Source of the DNA: CAVXHQ01 sp963761735 | Lineage (GTDB): Bacteria; Pseudomonadota; Alphaproteobacteria; Rhodobacterales; Rhodobacteraceae | Direction: 5' to 3' | DNA: 64,000 bases | NCBI GenBank assembly: GCA_963761735.1 | Contig: CAVXHQ010000004.1 | Coordinates: forward strand, 62,001 to 126,000 | In this document: positions 23,812-33,032 of the stretch, one piece after another | Layout: each line of letters starts with the position of its first letter | Numbering within the stretch: position 1 is the first letter of the stretch | The notes under the pieces: generated by a model | What the model was told of the DNA's origin: nothing | The model's input: the letters and a program-made list of their open reading frames with translations, nothing else | Database searches by the model: none | Made by a program: the position numbers and the translations under genes

Positions 23812-25000
23812 GGCGGAAGTTTTCACCGGCAGTTTCACGCAGCAAGAGCCGATACCCGAGGCGGGGATCGACGCGGCGCTCGCCGTTCTGCGCCACGGGC
23901 GGCTGCACCGCTACAACACCGCCCCCGGCGAGGTGGCGGAGGCCGCGCTGCTTGAGGAAGAGTTCGCCGCGATGACGGGCGCTGCCTATTGCGTCGCCCT
24001 CGCCTCCGGCGGGGTGGCGATGACGACGGCGTTGCGCGCTCTGGGCGTCGGCCCCGGTGACGCGGTGCTGACGAATGCCTTCACCCTCGCCCCGGTGCCG
24101 GGCGCGATTGCGGCGGTCGGGGCCGTGCCGGTCTATGTCGAGGTGACGGATGCCCTCGTGATCGACCTCGACGATCTGGCGGCCAAGTTGGCGCAGGCGC
24201 GGGTGCTGCTGTTGAGCCACATGCGCGGTCATATCTGCGATATGGACCGGCTGATGGCGCTGTGCGACGGCGCAGGCGTCGTGGTGATCGAGGATTGCGC
24301 CCACACGATGGGGGCTGCCTGGGCGGGCACGCCGTCGGGGCGGTTCGGGCGCATGGGATGCTTTTCGACGCAGACCTACAAACACGTCAATTCGGGCGAA
24401 GGCGGTTTCCTGATCTCGGACGATGCCGGGGCGATGGCGCGGGCCATCGTATTGTCGGGAAGTTACATGTTGTACGGCACGCACTGCGCCGCCCCGCCCG
24501 AGGCCGCGTTCGCCCGGGTGAAATACGAGACGCCGAATATTTCGGGCCGGATGGACAATCTGCGCGCCGCGATCCTGCGGCCGCAACTGCGCGCCCTGCC
24601 CGAACAGGCGGCAAAGTGGAACGCGCGCTACGCGCGGATGGCGACAGGGCTTGCGGACACGCCCGGCCTTACGCTGATCGCGCGGCCGCCCGAGGAGGCG
24701 TACGTGGCGTCCTCTTTCCAGTTTTTGCTGGCGGATTGGGCGCCTGGTAAAGTAGCCGAGGCGGTGACCCGGTGCGCTGTGCGCGGCGTGCAGCTCAAAT
24801 GGTTCGGCGGGGCCGAGCCTGCGGGATTTACCTCGCGCTACGACAGCTGGCGCTATGCGCCGGTGCCGGTCCTGCCGCAAACCGACCGGGTGCTGGCCGG
24901 GATCATCGACATGCGGTTGCCGCTGACGTTTTCACTCGGCGATTGCGATCAGATTGCCCGGATCATCCGGGCCGAAGTGAGCGCGGTGTTTCAGAGCTGA
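23804..25000 (+). CDS. DegT/DnrJ/EryC1/StrS-family aminotransferase
   Basis: 398 aa from the ATG at 23804. A PLP-dependent enzyme of the sugar aminotransferase family: the glycine-rich SGGVAMTTALRAL at 68-80, cofactor-binding DCAHTMGA at 164-171 and the Schiff-base lysine K193 within TQTYKHVNSGEGGF are all visible. Such enzymes transaminate keto-sugars in surface polysaccharide or aminoglycoside-like pathways. No sugar dehydratase or glycosyltransferase gene lies nearby, so the substrate is unknown. The overlap with the MFS exporter gene suggests a two-gene unit. The protein is complete. Confidence 0.85.
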   Translation: MSEAEVFTGSFTQQEPIPEAGIDAALAVLRHGRLHRYNTAPGEVAEAALLEEEFAAMTGAAYCVALASGGVAMTTALRALGVGPGDAVLTNAFTLAPVPGAIAAVGAVPVYVEVTDALVIDLDDLAAKLAQARVLLLSHMRGHICDMDRLMALCDGAGVVVIEDCAHTMGAAWAGTPSGRFGRMGCFSTQTYKHVNSGEGGFLISDDAGAMARAIVLSGSYMLYGTHCAAPPEAAFARVKYETPNISGRMDNLRAAILRPQLRALPEQAAKWNARYARMATGLADTPGLTLIARPPEEAYVASSFQFLLADWAPGKVAEAVTRCAVRGVQLKWFGGAEPAGFTSRYDSWRYAPVPVLPQTDRVLAGIIDMRLPLTFSLGDCDQIARIIRAEVSAVFQS

Positions 25001-25081
25001 CCCGCTCGTCGCTCCCGTGCGGGCGCGCCTGTGCACCCCCGCGACCGTCTGTTTCACGCCCGGCATCCGCCGCCTACTATC

Positions 25082-26245
25082 CTACGCGACCGGCATGCGC
25101 CGTTCGACGATCTCGGCCCACCAGGAACAGCCTGCGGGGATCGCCTCGTCGGCGAAATTGTATTCGGGGTGATGCAACGGAGCGGTATCGCCATTGCCGA
25201 CGAGGATATAGGCGCCGGGCCGCTCCTCGAGCAGATAGGCGAAATCCTCACCGCCCATGATCAGATCCTCGTCCGCGCATTTGCCCGTCACGGCGCGGGC
25301 CACGTCGGCGGCGAACGCCGTTTGCGCGTCGTGATTAACCATTGCCGGATAGCCCTTGATATAGGTCACCTCCGCCCGCGCCCCGTAGGTCGCGCAGACC
25401 CCGTCGACGATCTCGCGGAGCCGCCGCTCGCCGAGGCTGCGGACGTCGTCGTCCATGGTCCGCACGGTGCCCTTTATCCGCACCCGTGGCGGGATCACGT
25501 TGAACGCCATCGACGACGTTTCGAAACCGGTGACCGACACCACGATCTGCTTGACCGGGTTCACCGTGCGGCTGGCTATGCTCTGCAAGGCGATCACCGC
25601 GTGGCTGGCCACGAGGGTGCTGTCGACGCCTTCGTGCGGTTTGGCCGCGTGGCAGCCCTTGCCGTGAATCGTGATGTCGAACTGGTCGGTGGCGGCAAAG
25701 AACGGCCCCGGCCGGATCGAAAAACTGCCCAGCGGCCGCCCCGGCCAGTTGTGCATGCCGTAAACCTCGTCGATCTTCCAGCGCTCCATCAGGCCGTCCT
25801 CGCACATCTCGCGCCCGCCCGCGCCGCCCTCTTCGGCGGGCTGGAATATCAGCACCACGGTGCCGTCGAAATTGCGGGTTTCCGACAGGTATTTGGCCGC
25901 CCCCAACAGCATCGCGGTATGCCCGTCGTGGCCGCAGGCATGCATCGCGCCGTCGGTCTTGCTGGCATAATCGAGGCCGGTCGTCTCATGGATTGGCAGG
26001 GCGTCCATATCGGCGCGCAGGCCGATGACCCGGCCCCGGGTATCGCTTTTGCCGCGGATCACGCCCACCACGCCGGTACGCCCGATCCCCTCCGTCACCT
26101 CGTCACAGCCAAAGGCGCGCAACTTTTCGGCGACAATCCCGCTCGTACGGTGGGTTTCGTACAGGATCTCGGGGTTTTCGTGCAAATCATGGCGCCAGGC
26201 GGTGATTTCAGGCAATAATTCAGCAAATCTGTTTTTCACGGGCAT
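25082..26245 (-). CDS. M20-family amidohydrolase (hippurate hydrolase type)
   Basis: 387 aa metallopeptidase/amidohydrolase. Metal-binding and catalytic signatures: GLRADMDALP (about 75-84), ACGHDGHTAMLLG (about 103-115), PAEEGGAGGREM (about 135-146), HNWPGRPLG and, near the C-terminus, GGEDFAYLLEERPGAY and HHPEYNFAD. This set is typical of N-acyl-amino-acid hydrolases such as hippuricase and IAA-amino-acid hydrolases. The central lid domain (about 185-295) is present. It is convergent with the aminotransferase gene (81 bp) and divergent from lexA. Exact substrate unknown. Confidence 0.88.
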   Translation of the reverse strand: MPVKNRFAELLPEITAWRHDLHENPEILYETHRTSGIVAEKLRAFGCDEVTEGIGRTGVVGVIRGKSDTRGRVIGLRADMDALPIHETTGLDYASKTDGAMHACGHDGHTAMLLGAAKYLSETRNFDGTVVLIFQPAEEGGAGGREMCEDGLMERWKIDEVYGMHNWPGRPLGSFSIRPGPFFAATDQFDITIHGKGCHAAKPHEGVDSTLVASHAVIALQSIASRTVNPVKQIVVSVTGFETSSMAFNVIPPRVRIKGTVRTMDDDVRSLGERRLREIVDGVCATYGARAEVTYIKGYPAMVNHDAQTAFAADVARAVTGKCADEDLIMGGEDFAYLLEERPGAYILVGNGDTAPLHHPEYNFADEAIPAGCSWWAEIVERRMPVA

Positions 26246-26558
26246 CGGGTGACCTGTCTGATGAGGGTTGGTTCAAAATGCGCCGGCAGACGTCCGGGCA
26301 CAAGGCACAGCGCGGTCACGACTGTCCCCGCCGTCTGGCGTCCGATGATCGACGGGTGCGCGCGGCAGACTCCCGTCGCCGCTTGACCGGCGCTGCATAT
26401 CGCGCCCCATTGTCTGCTAGGTCGCGATTGGGGTTGATTGCCAACTCACTTGGCGCCGGTCCGCATAATAACACGGAATGCCCCGGAACGGATTGACACA
26501 AACCGGGAACAGGGGTAGAACATCAATTGACGTCCTGCGCGCCGAGGGGAGATACTCA
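26246..26558. other. 313-bp divergent intergenic region upstream of lexA
   Basis: Holds the lexA promoter and SOS box near its right end. The left half is GC-rich with no supported gene; a promoter for the M20 gene should lie here but no clear hexamers were found. Confidence 0.6.
26493..26521 (+). promoter_or_regulatory. lexA promoter with overlapping SOS box
   Basis: TTGACA at 26493-26498 and TAGAAC at 26516-26521 are spaced by 17 bp. The sequence GAAC-N7-GAAC at 26507-26521, the known alphaproteobacterial LexA operator, overlaps the -10 element. The lexA start codon is 37 bp further on. The arrangement predicts autorepression by LexA. Confidence 0.85.
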
Positions 26559-27260
26559 ATGCTGACCAAGAAGCAGCTCGATCTGCTGGAGTTCATTCAT
26601 GGCCGCGTCCAGCGCGACGGCGTGCCGCCCTCCTTCGACGAGATGAAGGACGCGCTCGATCTGCGCTCGAAGTCCGGCATTCACCGGCTGATCACGGCTC
26701 TGGAAGAACGCGGTTTCATCCGGCGGCTGGCGCATCGGGCCCGCGCGCTGGAAATCGTCAAACTGCCCGACGCGATGTTGACCGGGTCCCGACCTGCGCC
26801 GGGTTTCAAGCCGCGCGTGATCGACGGCGATCGTGCCGCTGCCCCGCCCCGTGGCGCGATACCTGTCGAAGGGTCCGGCGCCGTCGAGCTTGCCGTGATG
26901 GGCCAGATTGCCGCCGGTGTGCCGATTGCCGCAATCTCCGAGGTTTCGCATCATGTGTCCGTGCCCCAGGCGATGATCGGCCGGGGCGAGCATTATGCCC
27001 TCGAGGTCCGGGGTGATTCGATGATCGACGCGGGCATCAACGATGGCGACGTCGTCGTGATCCGCGAAAGCACGACCGCCGAGACCGGAGATATTGTCGT
27101 GGCCCTCGTTGAAGATCAGGAAGCGACGCTGAAACGGTTTCGGCGGCAAAATGGCATGATCGCACTCGAGGCTGCCAATTCGGCCTATGAAACGCGGGTG
27201 TACCGCGACGACCAGGTGAAGGTTCAGGGACGCCTTGTCGGGCTTATCCGAACCTATTGA
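26559..27260 (+). CDS. lexA: LexA repressor
   Basis: 233 aa from the ATG at 26559, with GAGGGGAGA upstream. The N-terminal winged-helix domain opens MLTKKQLDLLEFIHGRV and includes PPSFDEMKDALDL, as in alphaproteobacterial LexA. The self-cleavage site is Ala-Gly within MGQIAAGVPIAA, and the catalytic dyad is the serine of EVRGDSMIDAGI and the lysine of EATLKRF. The linker is longer than in E. coli, normal for this class. An SOS box overlaps its promoter, and another lies upstream of uvrA in this window. Convergent with comEC. Confidence 0.97.
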   Translation: MLTKKQLDLLEFIHGRVQRDGVPPSFDEMKDALDLRSKSGIHRLITALEERGFIRRLAHRARALEIVKLPDAMLTGSRPAPGFKPRVIDGDRAAAPPRGAIPVEGSGAVELAVMGQIAAGVPIAAISEVSHHVSVPQAMIGRGEHYALEVRGDSMIDAGINDGDVVVIRESTTAETGDIVVALVEDQEATLKRFRRQNGMIALEAANSAYETRVYRDDQVKVQGRLVGLIRTY

Positions 27261-27329
27261 GAGTGCCTGACCGGTTAGGGTCGGATCTGAGGAAGCGCCC
27301 GTAGTGGCCCCGCGTGCCATCGATTGCGG

Positions 27330-29477
27330 TCACGGGAGCCAGGGCGCACCGCTCCACAATCGTTGACCGCTCATCTGTGCCGCTGTGCGCAGCTGTAGAT
27401 TTCCGTTGTCGAGCCAGCCGGCCAGCGAGCCGGTGTCGCGCAGCCGCAACGTGTCGTAGACATCGCAGGGCCGTGTCTCCTCCAGGGCGGTGTTGAGGAT
27501 CAGGATATCGGCGCCGCCGCACCCGTCGAGGGCTGCCAGCGCCCGGGTGCCGGAAACCTGCAAGACCACGGCAGTGCCGATCCTGACCCGCACAACCCTT
27601 TCGGCCAGCGTCTCGAATGTTTCTGCGCCAATCTGCGCCGCCGTTTCCTGATCGCGGATCACGCCGTCGTTCTCCAGCCACAGGGAGGCTGCGAAACTGT
27701 CACCGGTCGGCTTGTTCAGGGCGCGGCCCTGCGCTGTCATCACACCCACCAGCGCGCCGCTGTCGGCGATCAGCACGGCTGGACGCTCACCCTGCACCCA
27801 CAGCCACAAGGCCGCGGCAACCGGTGCGAAACCGGCCATCCGAAACCGGCCCTGCCAAAGAGCGACCGCGAGCAGGCCGATCGTCATCAACGGCAGCACT
27901 GCGGCAGGCGGACGCACGACAGCCGACATCGATCCCGGCATCGCCGCGACCCATGTGGCGACCCACAGGATCCAGCGTGCGCCAATGTCGATCAGCAAAA
28001 GCCCCGGCCATTCGATCCCCAACGGGCCGAGAAGCGCCAGGATCACGGCGCCCGGCATCAGCAGCATCCCCATTGCCGGCACCGCCAGCAGGTTGGCCAG
28101 AAGACCGTAGTGCGCCACCCGGTTGAAATGCGCGGCGGCGAAAGGTGCCGTCGCCGTGCCCGCCACCAGCGACGAGAACAACAGCGAGACGGCTGGCCAG
28201 ACGAACCGCATCCACGGCCGCTGCGCGACGCCCCCCATCGGGATCTGACGGAACGCCCACGTCAGGGCGACGACCGCCGCGAAAGACATCTGAAATCCGG
28301 CATTCACAAGGCTTTCGGGCCGCAGCACCAGGACGATGAGGGCAGCCACCGCGACGGATCTCAACGTCAGCGCACGCCGGCCAAGCAGGATCGCCACGAG
28401 CATCACGGCGACCATGATGAAGGCGCGTTCGGTTGGGATTTCGCGCCCCGCCAGTGCAAGATAGAACGCCGCCGCCGGCAGGGCGACGAGGGCCGCGATC
28501 TTGCGGGCCGGAAACCGCAGCGCAAGCGGCGGCACGAGGGCCACGCCATAACGGATCATCCCGAACACGAAGGCCGCGAGCATGCCCATATGCATCCCCG
28601 ATATCGACACGATGTGATAGAGGTTCGCGGCCCGCATCGCGTCGTTCGCCTCGCCCGAGAGGCCCGACCGGTCCCCAGTCGTGACCGCGGCGGCAAGGCC
28701 GCCCGCATTGCCATCGATCCGCGCGCGCAACGCAGCACCCAGATCGGCGCGCAGCCGGTCAATGGCCAGATCCGCCGTCGCCTCCGCCGCGGCGGCCACC
28801 AGAACCGGGTTGCGGGTATAGCCCACGGCCCCCAGACGCTCGAACCACGCATATCGCCGGAAATCGAAACCACCCGGTTCGGCGGGCCCCGACGGCGGCG
28901 ACAGATGGCCGGTCAACATGACAGTGAGCCCGACTTCGGGCACCAGAAACGACTGATCTCCGTAGAGCGATATCCGCACCCGGGCGGGCGTGCGCGCGGG
29001 CGACATCCTGTCGAGGCGCACGGTGTCGAGCGTCAGGCGGACGGCATCTTTCGAGGAGCGGTCGACCTCGACGATACGGCCCTCGATCGCGCCATAATAC
29101 CGGAACCCGAGAACGGGTGCCGCAACGTCCTGCGCCCGCACCGCCGCCAGAACAAAGCCCGCCGCCACGAGGGCGAGCGCCAGAACGAACGGCCCCAGAA
29201 CGGCGCCGACGGGCCGCGCGGCAAGCACGGCAGCCACGGCGCTGCCGCCGATCAGGACCAGCGTCTGTGCCGAGGGTTCGCGGAGCAGGGCGAAATACAC
29301 ACCGATGCCCGCCCCGAGGAAAACCGGCACCCACACGAACATATGCCCGCGCTGCGCCAGCATCGCCGCCGCAAACATTTCCCACAGCCTTGAAACGGCG
29401 CGCCGGAGCACGCCGTCGATCCGGTGCCCGGCAGCTTCGAGGGCCACAGTTCCGGCCCGCATGTCCAGCCCGCGCAC
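27330..29477 (-). CDS. comEC: ComEC/Rec2-family DNA-uptake channel protein
   Basis: 715 aa from a GTG at 29477 (GGAGG lies 11 bases upstream), or 710 aa from an ATG at 29462. An N-terminal pair of membrane helices and OB-like domain (about 40-230) precedes the polytopic Competence domain (about 240-520), which includes GDRSGLSGEANDAMRAANLYHI and VSISGMHMGMLA. The C-terminal part (about 560-715) lacks the metal-binding motifs of the metallo-beta-lactamase domain found in Bacillus ComEC, as is usual for alphaproteobacteria. The protein would carry single-stranded DNA across the inner membrane. In Rhodobacter it is required by cells receiving DNA from gene transfer agent particles. Divergent from gltX. 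Confidence 0.9.
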   Translation of the reverse strand: MRGLDMRAGTVALEAAGHRIDGVLRRAVSRLWEMFAAAMLAQRGHMFVWVPVFLGAGIGVYFALLREPSAQTLVLIGGSAVAAVLAARPVGAVLGPFVLALALVAAGFVLAAVRAQDVAAPVLGFRYYGAIEGRIVEVDRSSKDAVRLTLDTVRLDRMSPARTPARVRISLYGDQSFLVPEVGLTVMLTGHLSPPSGPAEPGGFDFRRYAWFERLGAVGYTRNPVLVAAAAEATADLAIDRLRADLGAALRARIDGNAGGLAAAVTTGDRSGLSGEANDAMRAANLYHIVSISGMHMGMLAAFVFGMIRYGVALVPPLALRFPARKIAALVALPAAAFYLALAGREIPTERAFIMVAVMLVAILLGRRALTLRSVAVAALIVLVLRPESLVNAGFQMSFAAVVALTWAFRQIPMGGVAQRPWMRFVWPAVSLLFSSLVAGTATAPFAAAHFNRVAHYGLLANLLAVPAMGMLLMPGAVILALLGPLGIEWPGLLLIDIGARWILWVATWVAAMPGSMSAVVRPPAAVLPLMTIGLLAVALWQGRFRMAGFAPVAAALWLWVQGERPAVLIADSGALVGVMTAQGRALNKPTGDSFAASLWLENDGVIRDQETAAQIGAETFETLAERVVRVRIGTAVVLQVSGTRALAALDGCGGADILILNTALEETRPCDVYDTLRLRDTGSLAGWLDNGNLQLRTAAQMSGQRLWSGAPWLP

Positions 29478-29625
29478 TTGTCCTTAGGCCTCCCAGACAG
29501 TATCGCCGGGGACGGTCCCGGTCGCGCCAGACTTGCGCCGCAATGGTTAGCAACTGGTTAACGCGGCCCGGCGTACTTTCCCTTTCCGGCCGCCGCTGCG
29601 CGCGCCCCCTGCCAAGAGGCCCCAG

Positions 29626-31086
29626 ATGACCGCCCCGACACCCGACGCCCCGACCGACACGCCGACTGCCCCCCGGACCGGCACCGCAACGAACGAGGTC
29701 GTCACCCGCTTCGCGCCCTCGCCCACCGGACAGCTGCACATCGGCGGCGCGCGGACCGCGCTTTTCAACTGGCTTTACGCGCGCGCCAACGGCGGCCAGT
29801 TCCAACTCCGGATCGAGGATACCGACCGCGCCCGCTCGACCCCCGAAAACGAGAGGGCGATCCTCGATGGTCTGCGCTGGCTCGGTCTCGACTGGGACGG
29901 CGAACCGCTGCGCCAGCATTCCCGCGCCGGCCGGCACGCGCAGGTGGCGCATGAAATGCTCAGCCTCGGCGCGGCGTACAAATGCTTTTCGACGCAGGAT
30001 GAGATCGAGGCGTTCCGCGAAGCGGCGCGCGCCAGGGGTGGCTCGACGCTGTTCCGCTCGCCCTGGCGCGACGCGGCACCCGAGACATACCCCGACGCGC
30101 TCTATGCCCTTCGCCTGAAGGCGCCGCGCGACGGGGCCAGCACCATCACCGATGCGGTGCAGGGACCCGTGACGCTGCAGAACGATCAGCTCGACGACAT
30201 GATCCTGCTGCGGTCGGATGGCTCGCCGGTCTACATGCTGGCCGTCGTCGTCGACGATCACGACATGGGCGTGACCCATGTTATCCGCGGCGACGACCAT
30301 CTGACCAATGCGCACCGGCAGCGCCTGATTTATCTGGCGATGGGCTGGGACGTGCCGGTGATGGCGCATATCCCGTTGATTTTCGGGCCGGACGGCAAGA
30401 AGCTCTCGAAACGCCACGGCGCCACCGGGGCGGCCGAATATCAGGCGATGGGCTATCCGGCGGCGGGGATGCGCAATTATCTGACGCGGCTGGGGTGGAG
30501 CCACGGGGACGATGAGTTTTTCACCGATGCTCAGGCCCGCGCGTGGTTCGATCTGGGTGGCATCGGCAAGAGCCCGGCACGCTTCGACACCAAGAAACTG
30601 GAGAACCTGTCAGGGCAGCATATTGCCGCCACGGGCGATGCCGCGCTGCTGCATGAGATCGAGGGCTACCGCCGCGCCATTGGCGCGCCGGCCTTCACGG
30701 ATGCGCAGTCGGCAGGCCTGGGAGCCGCGATGTACTGCCTGAAGGACCGATCAAAGACGTTCCCCGAATTGCTTGATAAGGCGCACTTTATCCTGACCGG
30801 GCGGCCTGTCGTTGCCGACGAGAAGGCGGCACGCGCACTGGATGCCGGGGCGCGTGAAATGCTCGCAGAATTGACGCCGCACCTGCAAAATGTTAGCTGG
30901 ACGAAAGAAGCGTTGGAGGCCACCCTCGCTCAGGTGGCCGAAACGCGCGGTGTCGGATTGGGTAAACTCGCAGGTCCGCTCCGGGCCGTTCTTGCGGGGC
31001 GCAGCGTCAGCCCAAGCATGTTCGACATGATGTTGGTTCTGGGTCGCGCCGAAACGCTGGCCCGTATCGGCGATCACACCGCCTGA
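29626..31086 (+). CDS. gltX: Glutamyl-tRNA synthetase
   Basis: 486 aa class I aminoacyl-tRNA synthetase. The HIGH motif appears as HIGGARTALFNW (about 42-53) after TRFAPSPTGQL, and the KMSKS motif appears as KKLSKRHG at about 261. The first ~25 residues are Pro/Thr/Ala-rich and look like an extension beyond the usual start; translation might begin later, but no better start is visible. The anticodon-binding helical domain forms the C-terminal third. Alphaproteobacteria usually carry two GltX-type enzymes with different tRNA preference; I cannot decide which type this is. gltA follows on the same strand. Confidence 0.95.
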   Translation: MTAPTPDAPTDTPTAPRTGTATNEVVTRFAPSPTGQLHIGGARTALFNWLYARANGGQFQLRIEDTDRARSTPENERAILDGLRWLGLDWDGEPLRQHSRAGRHAQVAHEMLSLGAAYKCFSTQDEIEAFREAARARGGSTLFRSPWRDAAPETYPDALYALRLKAPRDGASTITDAVQGPVTLQNDQLDDMILLRSDGSPVYMLAVVVDDHDMGVTHVIRGDDHLTNAHRQRLIYLAMGWDVPVMAHIPLIFGPDGKKLSKRHGATGAAEYQAMGYPAAGMRNYLTRLGWSHGDDEFFTDAQARAWFDLGGIGKSPARFDTKKLENLSGQHIAATGDAALLHEIEGYRRAIGAPAFTDAQSAGLGAAMYCLKDRSKTFPELLDKAHFILTGRPVVADEKAARALDAGAREMLAELTPHLQNVSWTKEALEATLAQVAETRGVGLGKLAGPLRAVLAGRSVSPSMFDMMLVLGRAETLARIGDHTA

Positions 31087-31150
31087 GGCGGTTGCGCCGT
31101 GCGTACCCGTGCCGTGCCCCCATCCGCAGGACCGGGGGCAGAGTTGATCG

Positions 31151-31177
31151 GCTGCCGTCCCGGACAGGGACGGCAGC
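31151..31177 (+). promoter_or_regulatory. 11-bp perfect hairpin between gltX and gltA
   Basis: GCTGCCGTCCC (31151-31161) and its exact complement (31167-31177) enclose a five-base loop. No T-run follows. It could end gltX transcripts by a Rho-aided or stabilising mechanism, or lie in the gltA leader, 58 bp from the gltA start. Confidence 0.5.
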
Positions 31178-31234
31178 ACCGAATTTGAGTGCCACGGGTT
31201 AGCCCGCAAGGCGCGTTCCACCAAGGAGACGGAA

Positions 31235-32530
31235 ATGGCAGACACTCCCCGCACGGCAACCCTGACGATCGATGGAAAAAGTTACGACTTGCCGATCCAC
31301 TCGCCGACCGGCGGGCCCGATGTCGTCGATATCCGCAAGCTCTATGGCCAGGCGGACGTTTTCACCTACGATCCCGGTTTCACCTCGACCGCCGCCTGCG
31401 ACAGCACGATCACCTTCATCGACGGCGAAGAGGGCGTGCTGCTGCACCGGGGCTATCCCATCGATCAGCTGGCCGATAAATCTCACTACCTCGAGGTGTG
31501 CTATCTGCTGCTCTACGGTGAGCTGCCGACGGCGGGCGAGCTGGAGAAGTTCGAGAACCTCGTGACCAATCACACGATGATCCACGAGCAGATGCACAAT
31601 TTCTATCGCGGTTTCCGGCGCGATGCGCCCTGCATGGCGACGATGGTCGGCGTCGTCGGCGCGATGAGCGCGTTCTATCACGACAGCACCGACATCCGCG
31701 ACGAGCATCAGCGCGAGGTCGCCAGCATCCGCCTGATCGCCAAGATGCCGACGATTGCGGCGATGGCGTATAAATATTCCATCGGCCAGCCCTTCGTCTA
31801 TCCGCGCAACGATCTCGATTACGCGGCGAATTTCATCCACATGTGCTTTTCGGTGCCCGCCCAAAACTATGAGGTGAGCCCGGTTCTGTCCAAGGCGATG
31901 GACCGGATCTTCACGCTGCACGCCGATCACGAGCAGAATGCCTCGACCTCGACGGTGCGCCTTGCCTCGTCCTCGGGTGCCAATCCGTTCGCCTGCATCG
32001 CCGCCGGCATCGCCTGTCTGTGGGGCCCCGCGCACGGCGGCGCCAATCAGGCCTGCCTCGAGATGCTGCGCGAGATCGGCACCGTCGACCGGATCCCCGA
32101 GTTCATCGCGCGCGCCAAGGACAAGAACGACAGCTATCGCCTGATGGGGTTCGGCCACCGGGTCTACAAGAACTTCGATCCGCGCGCGACGGTGTTGAAG
32201 GAAAGCGCCGACGAGGTTCTCGAATTGCTGGGCGTGCACGACAACCCGCTGTTGCAGGTCGCCAAAGAGCTTGAAAAGCAGGCTCTCGAGGATCCGTATT
32301 TCGCCGAGAAAAAGCTGTTCCCGAACGTCGATTTCTATTCGGGCATCATCCTCGAGGCGATGGGGTTCCCGACGTCGATGTTCACGCCGATCTTTGCGGT
32401 TGCCCGCACCGTTGGCTGGATTTCGCAGTGGAAAGAGCAGCTTGCCGATCCGCAGCTGAAGATCGGGCGTCCGCGCCAGTTGTATCTTGGCGAGATGGCG
32501 CGTGACTACGTCGACGTCGAAAAACGCTGA
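31235..32530 (+). CDS. gltA: Citrate synthase (GltA)
   Basis: 431 aa, the hexameric type II (Gram-negative) length. Condenses oxaloacetate and acetyl-CoA at the entry of the TCA cycle. The ATG has AAGGAGA nine bases upstream. Family motifs: the N-terminal beta domain with YDPGFTSTAACDSTITFIDG, the catalytic histidine in LHADHEQNASTSTVR, GPAHGGANQACL and the signature GFGHRVYKNFDPRA with its catalytic His, then the aspartate in FPNVDFYSGI. A GNAT acetyltransferase gene begins four bases after its stop, so the two are probably cotranscribed. Confidence 0.98.
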   Translation: MADTPRTATLTIDGKSYDLPIHSPTGGPDVVDIRKLYGQADVFTYDPGFTSTAACDSTITFIDGEEGVLLHRGYPIDQLADKSHYLEVCYLLLYGELPTAGELEKFENLVTNHTMIHEQMHNFYRGFRRDAPCMATMVGVVGAMSAFYHDSTDIRDEHQREVASIRLIAKMPTIAAMAYKYSIGQPFVYPRNDLDYAANFIHMCFSVPAQNYEVSPVLSKAMDRIFTLHADHEQNASTSTVRLASSSGANPFACIAAGIACLWGPAHGGANQACLEMLREIGTVDRIPEFIARAKDKNDSYRLMGFGHRVYKNFDPRATVLKESADEVLELLGVHDNPLLQVAKELEKQALEDPYFAEKKLFPNVDFYSGIILEAMGFPTSMFTPIFAVARTVGWISQWKEQLADPQLKIGRPRQLYLGEMARDYVDVEKR

Positions 32531-32534
32531 GACA

Positions 32535-33032
32535 GTGATAAAGACCGCGCGGCTTGTGCTGCGCGGTCCCCGTCAGACCGACCTCGAGGCGATGTTCGGC
32601 TGGTTCGGGAACGGGCGCGCGATGCGCTATTGGTCCACCGTGCCCCATGCCGACCGGTCGGTCACGCAGGAACGGCTGGACCGGCAGATCGCCGGGTTTG
32701 CCAGGCGCCCCACTTATTTCGTCATCGACGACGACGGCATCGCCATCGGCAATGCGGGGATGGGGCACGACGCGGAAGTGGGGTTTATCCTGCACCCCGA
32801 TTACTGGCGGCGCGGTTTCGTGCGCGAGGCGATGGAGGCGATCCTGCCGCATATCTGGCGCACGACCGATCTGGCGTCTGCCTTCGCCGATGTCGATCCC
32901 GACAACGAGGCCTCTGTCGGGCTGCTGACATCGCTCGGCTTTGCCGAAACGCGGCGCGCGGAACAGACCTATTGCATCGATGGCGTCTGGTCGGACAGCG
33001 TGTATCTGACGCTGATGCGGCCCGCGCCCTAG
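32535..33032 (+). CDS. GNAT-family N-acetyltransferase (RimJ/RimL-like)
   Basis: 165 aa from a GTG at 32535, directly after gltA. The frame stays open upstream inside gltA but family similarity begins with IKTARLVLRGPRQTD. The acetyl-CoA pyrophosphate loop region appears as HPDYWRRGFVREAMEA, then ADVDPDNEASVGLLTSLGF, the usual motif B region of the Acetyltransf_3 family, which acetylates protein N-termini or small molecules. The substrate is unknown. Its TAG stop shares the palindrome CTAG with the stop of the convergent enoyl-CoA hydratase gene. Confidence 0.85.
   Translation: MIKTARLVLRGPRQTDLEAMFGWFGNGRAMRYWSTVPHADRSVTQERLDRQIAGFARRPTYFVIDDDGIAIGNAGMGHDAEVGFILHPDYWRRGFVREAMEAILPHIWRTTDLASAFADVDPDNEASVGLLTSLGFAETRRAEQTYCIDGVWSDSVYLTLMRPAP

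Noticed and set aside
29626..29700. Fusion of an extra domain to GltX
   Set aside because: The N-terminal 25 residues are simple Pro/Thr-rich sequence, not a domain.
32487..32534. Earlier TTG start for the GNAT acetyltransferase inside gltA
   Set aside because: The extra 16 residues are outside the family and derive from the gltA coding sequence; the GTG at 32535 fits the family start.
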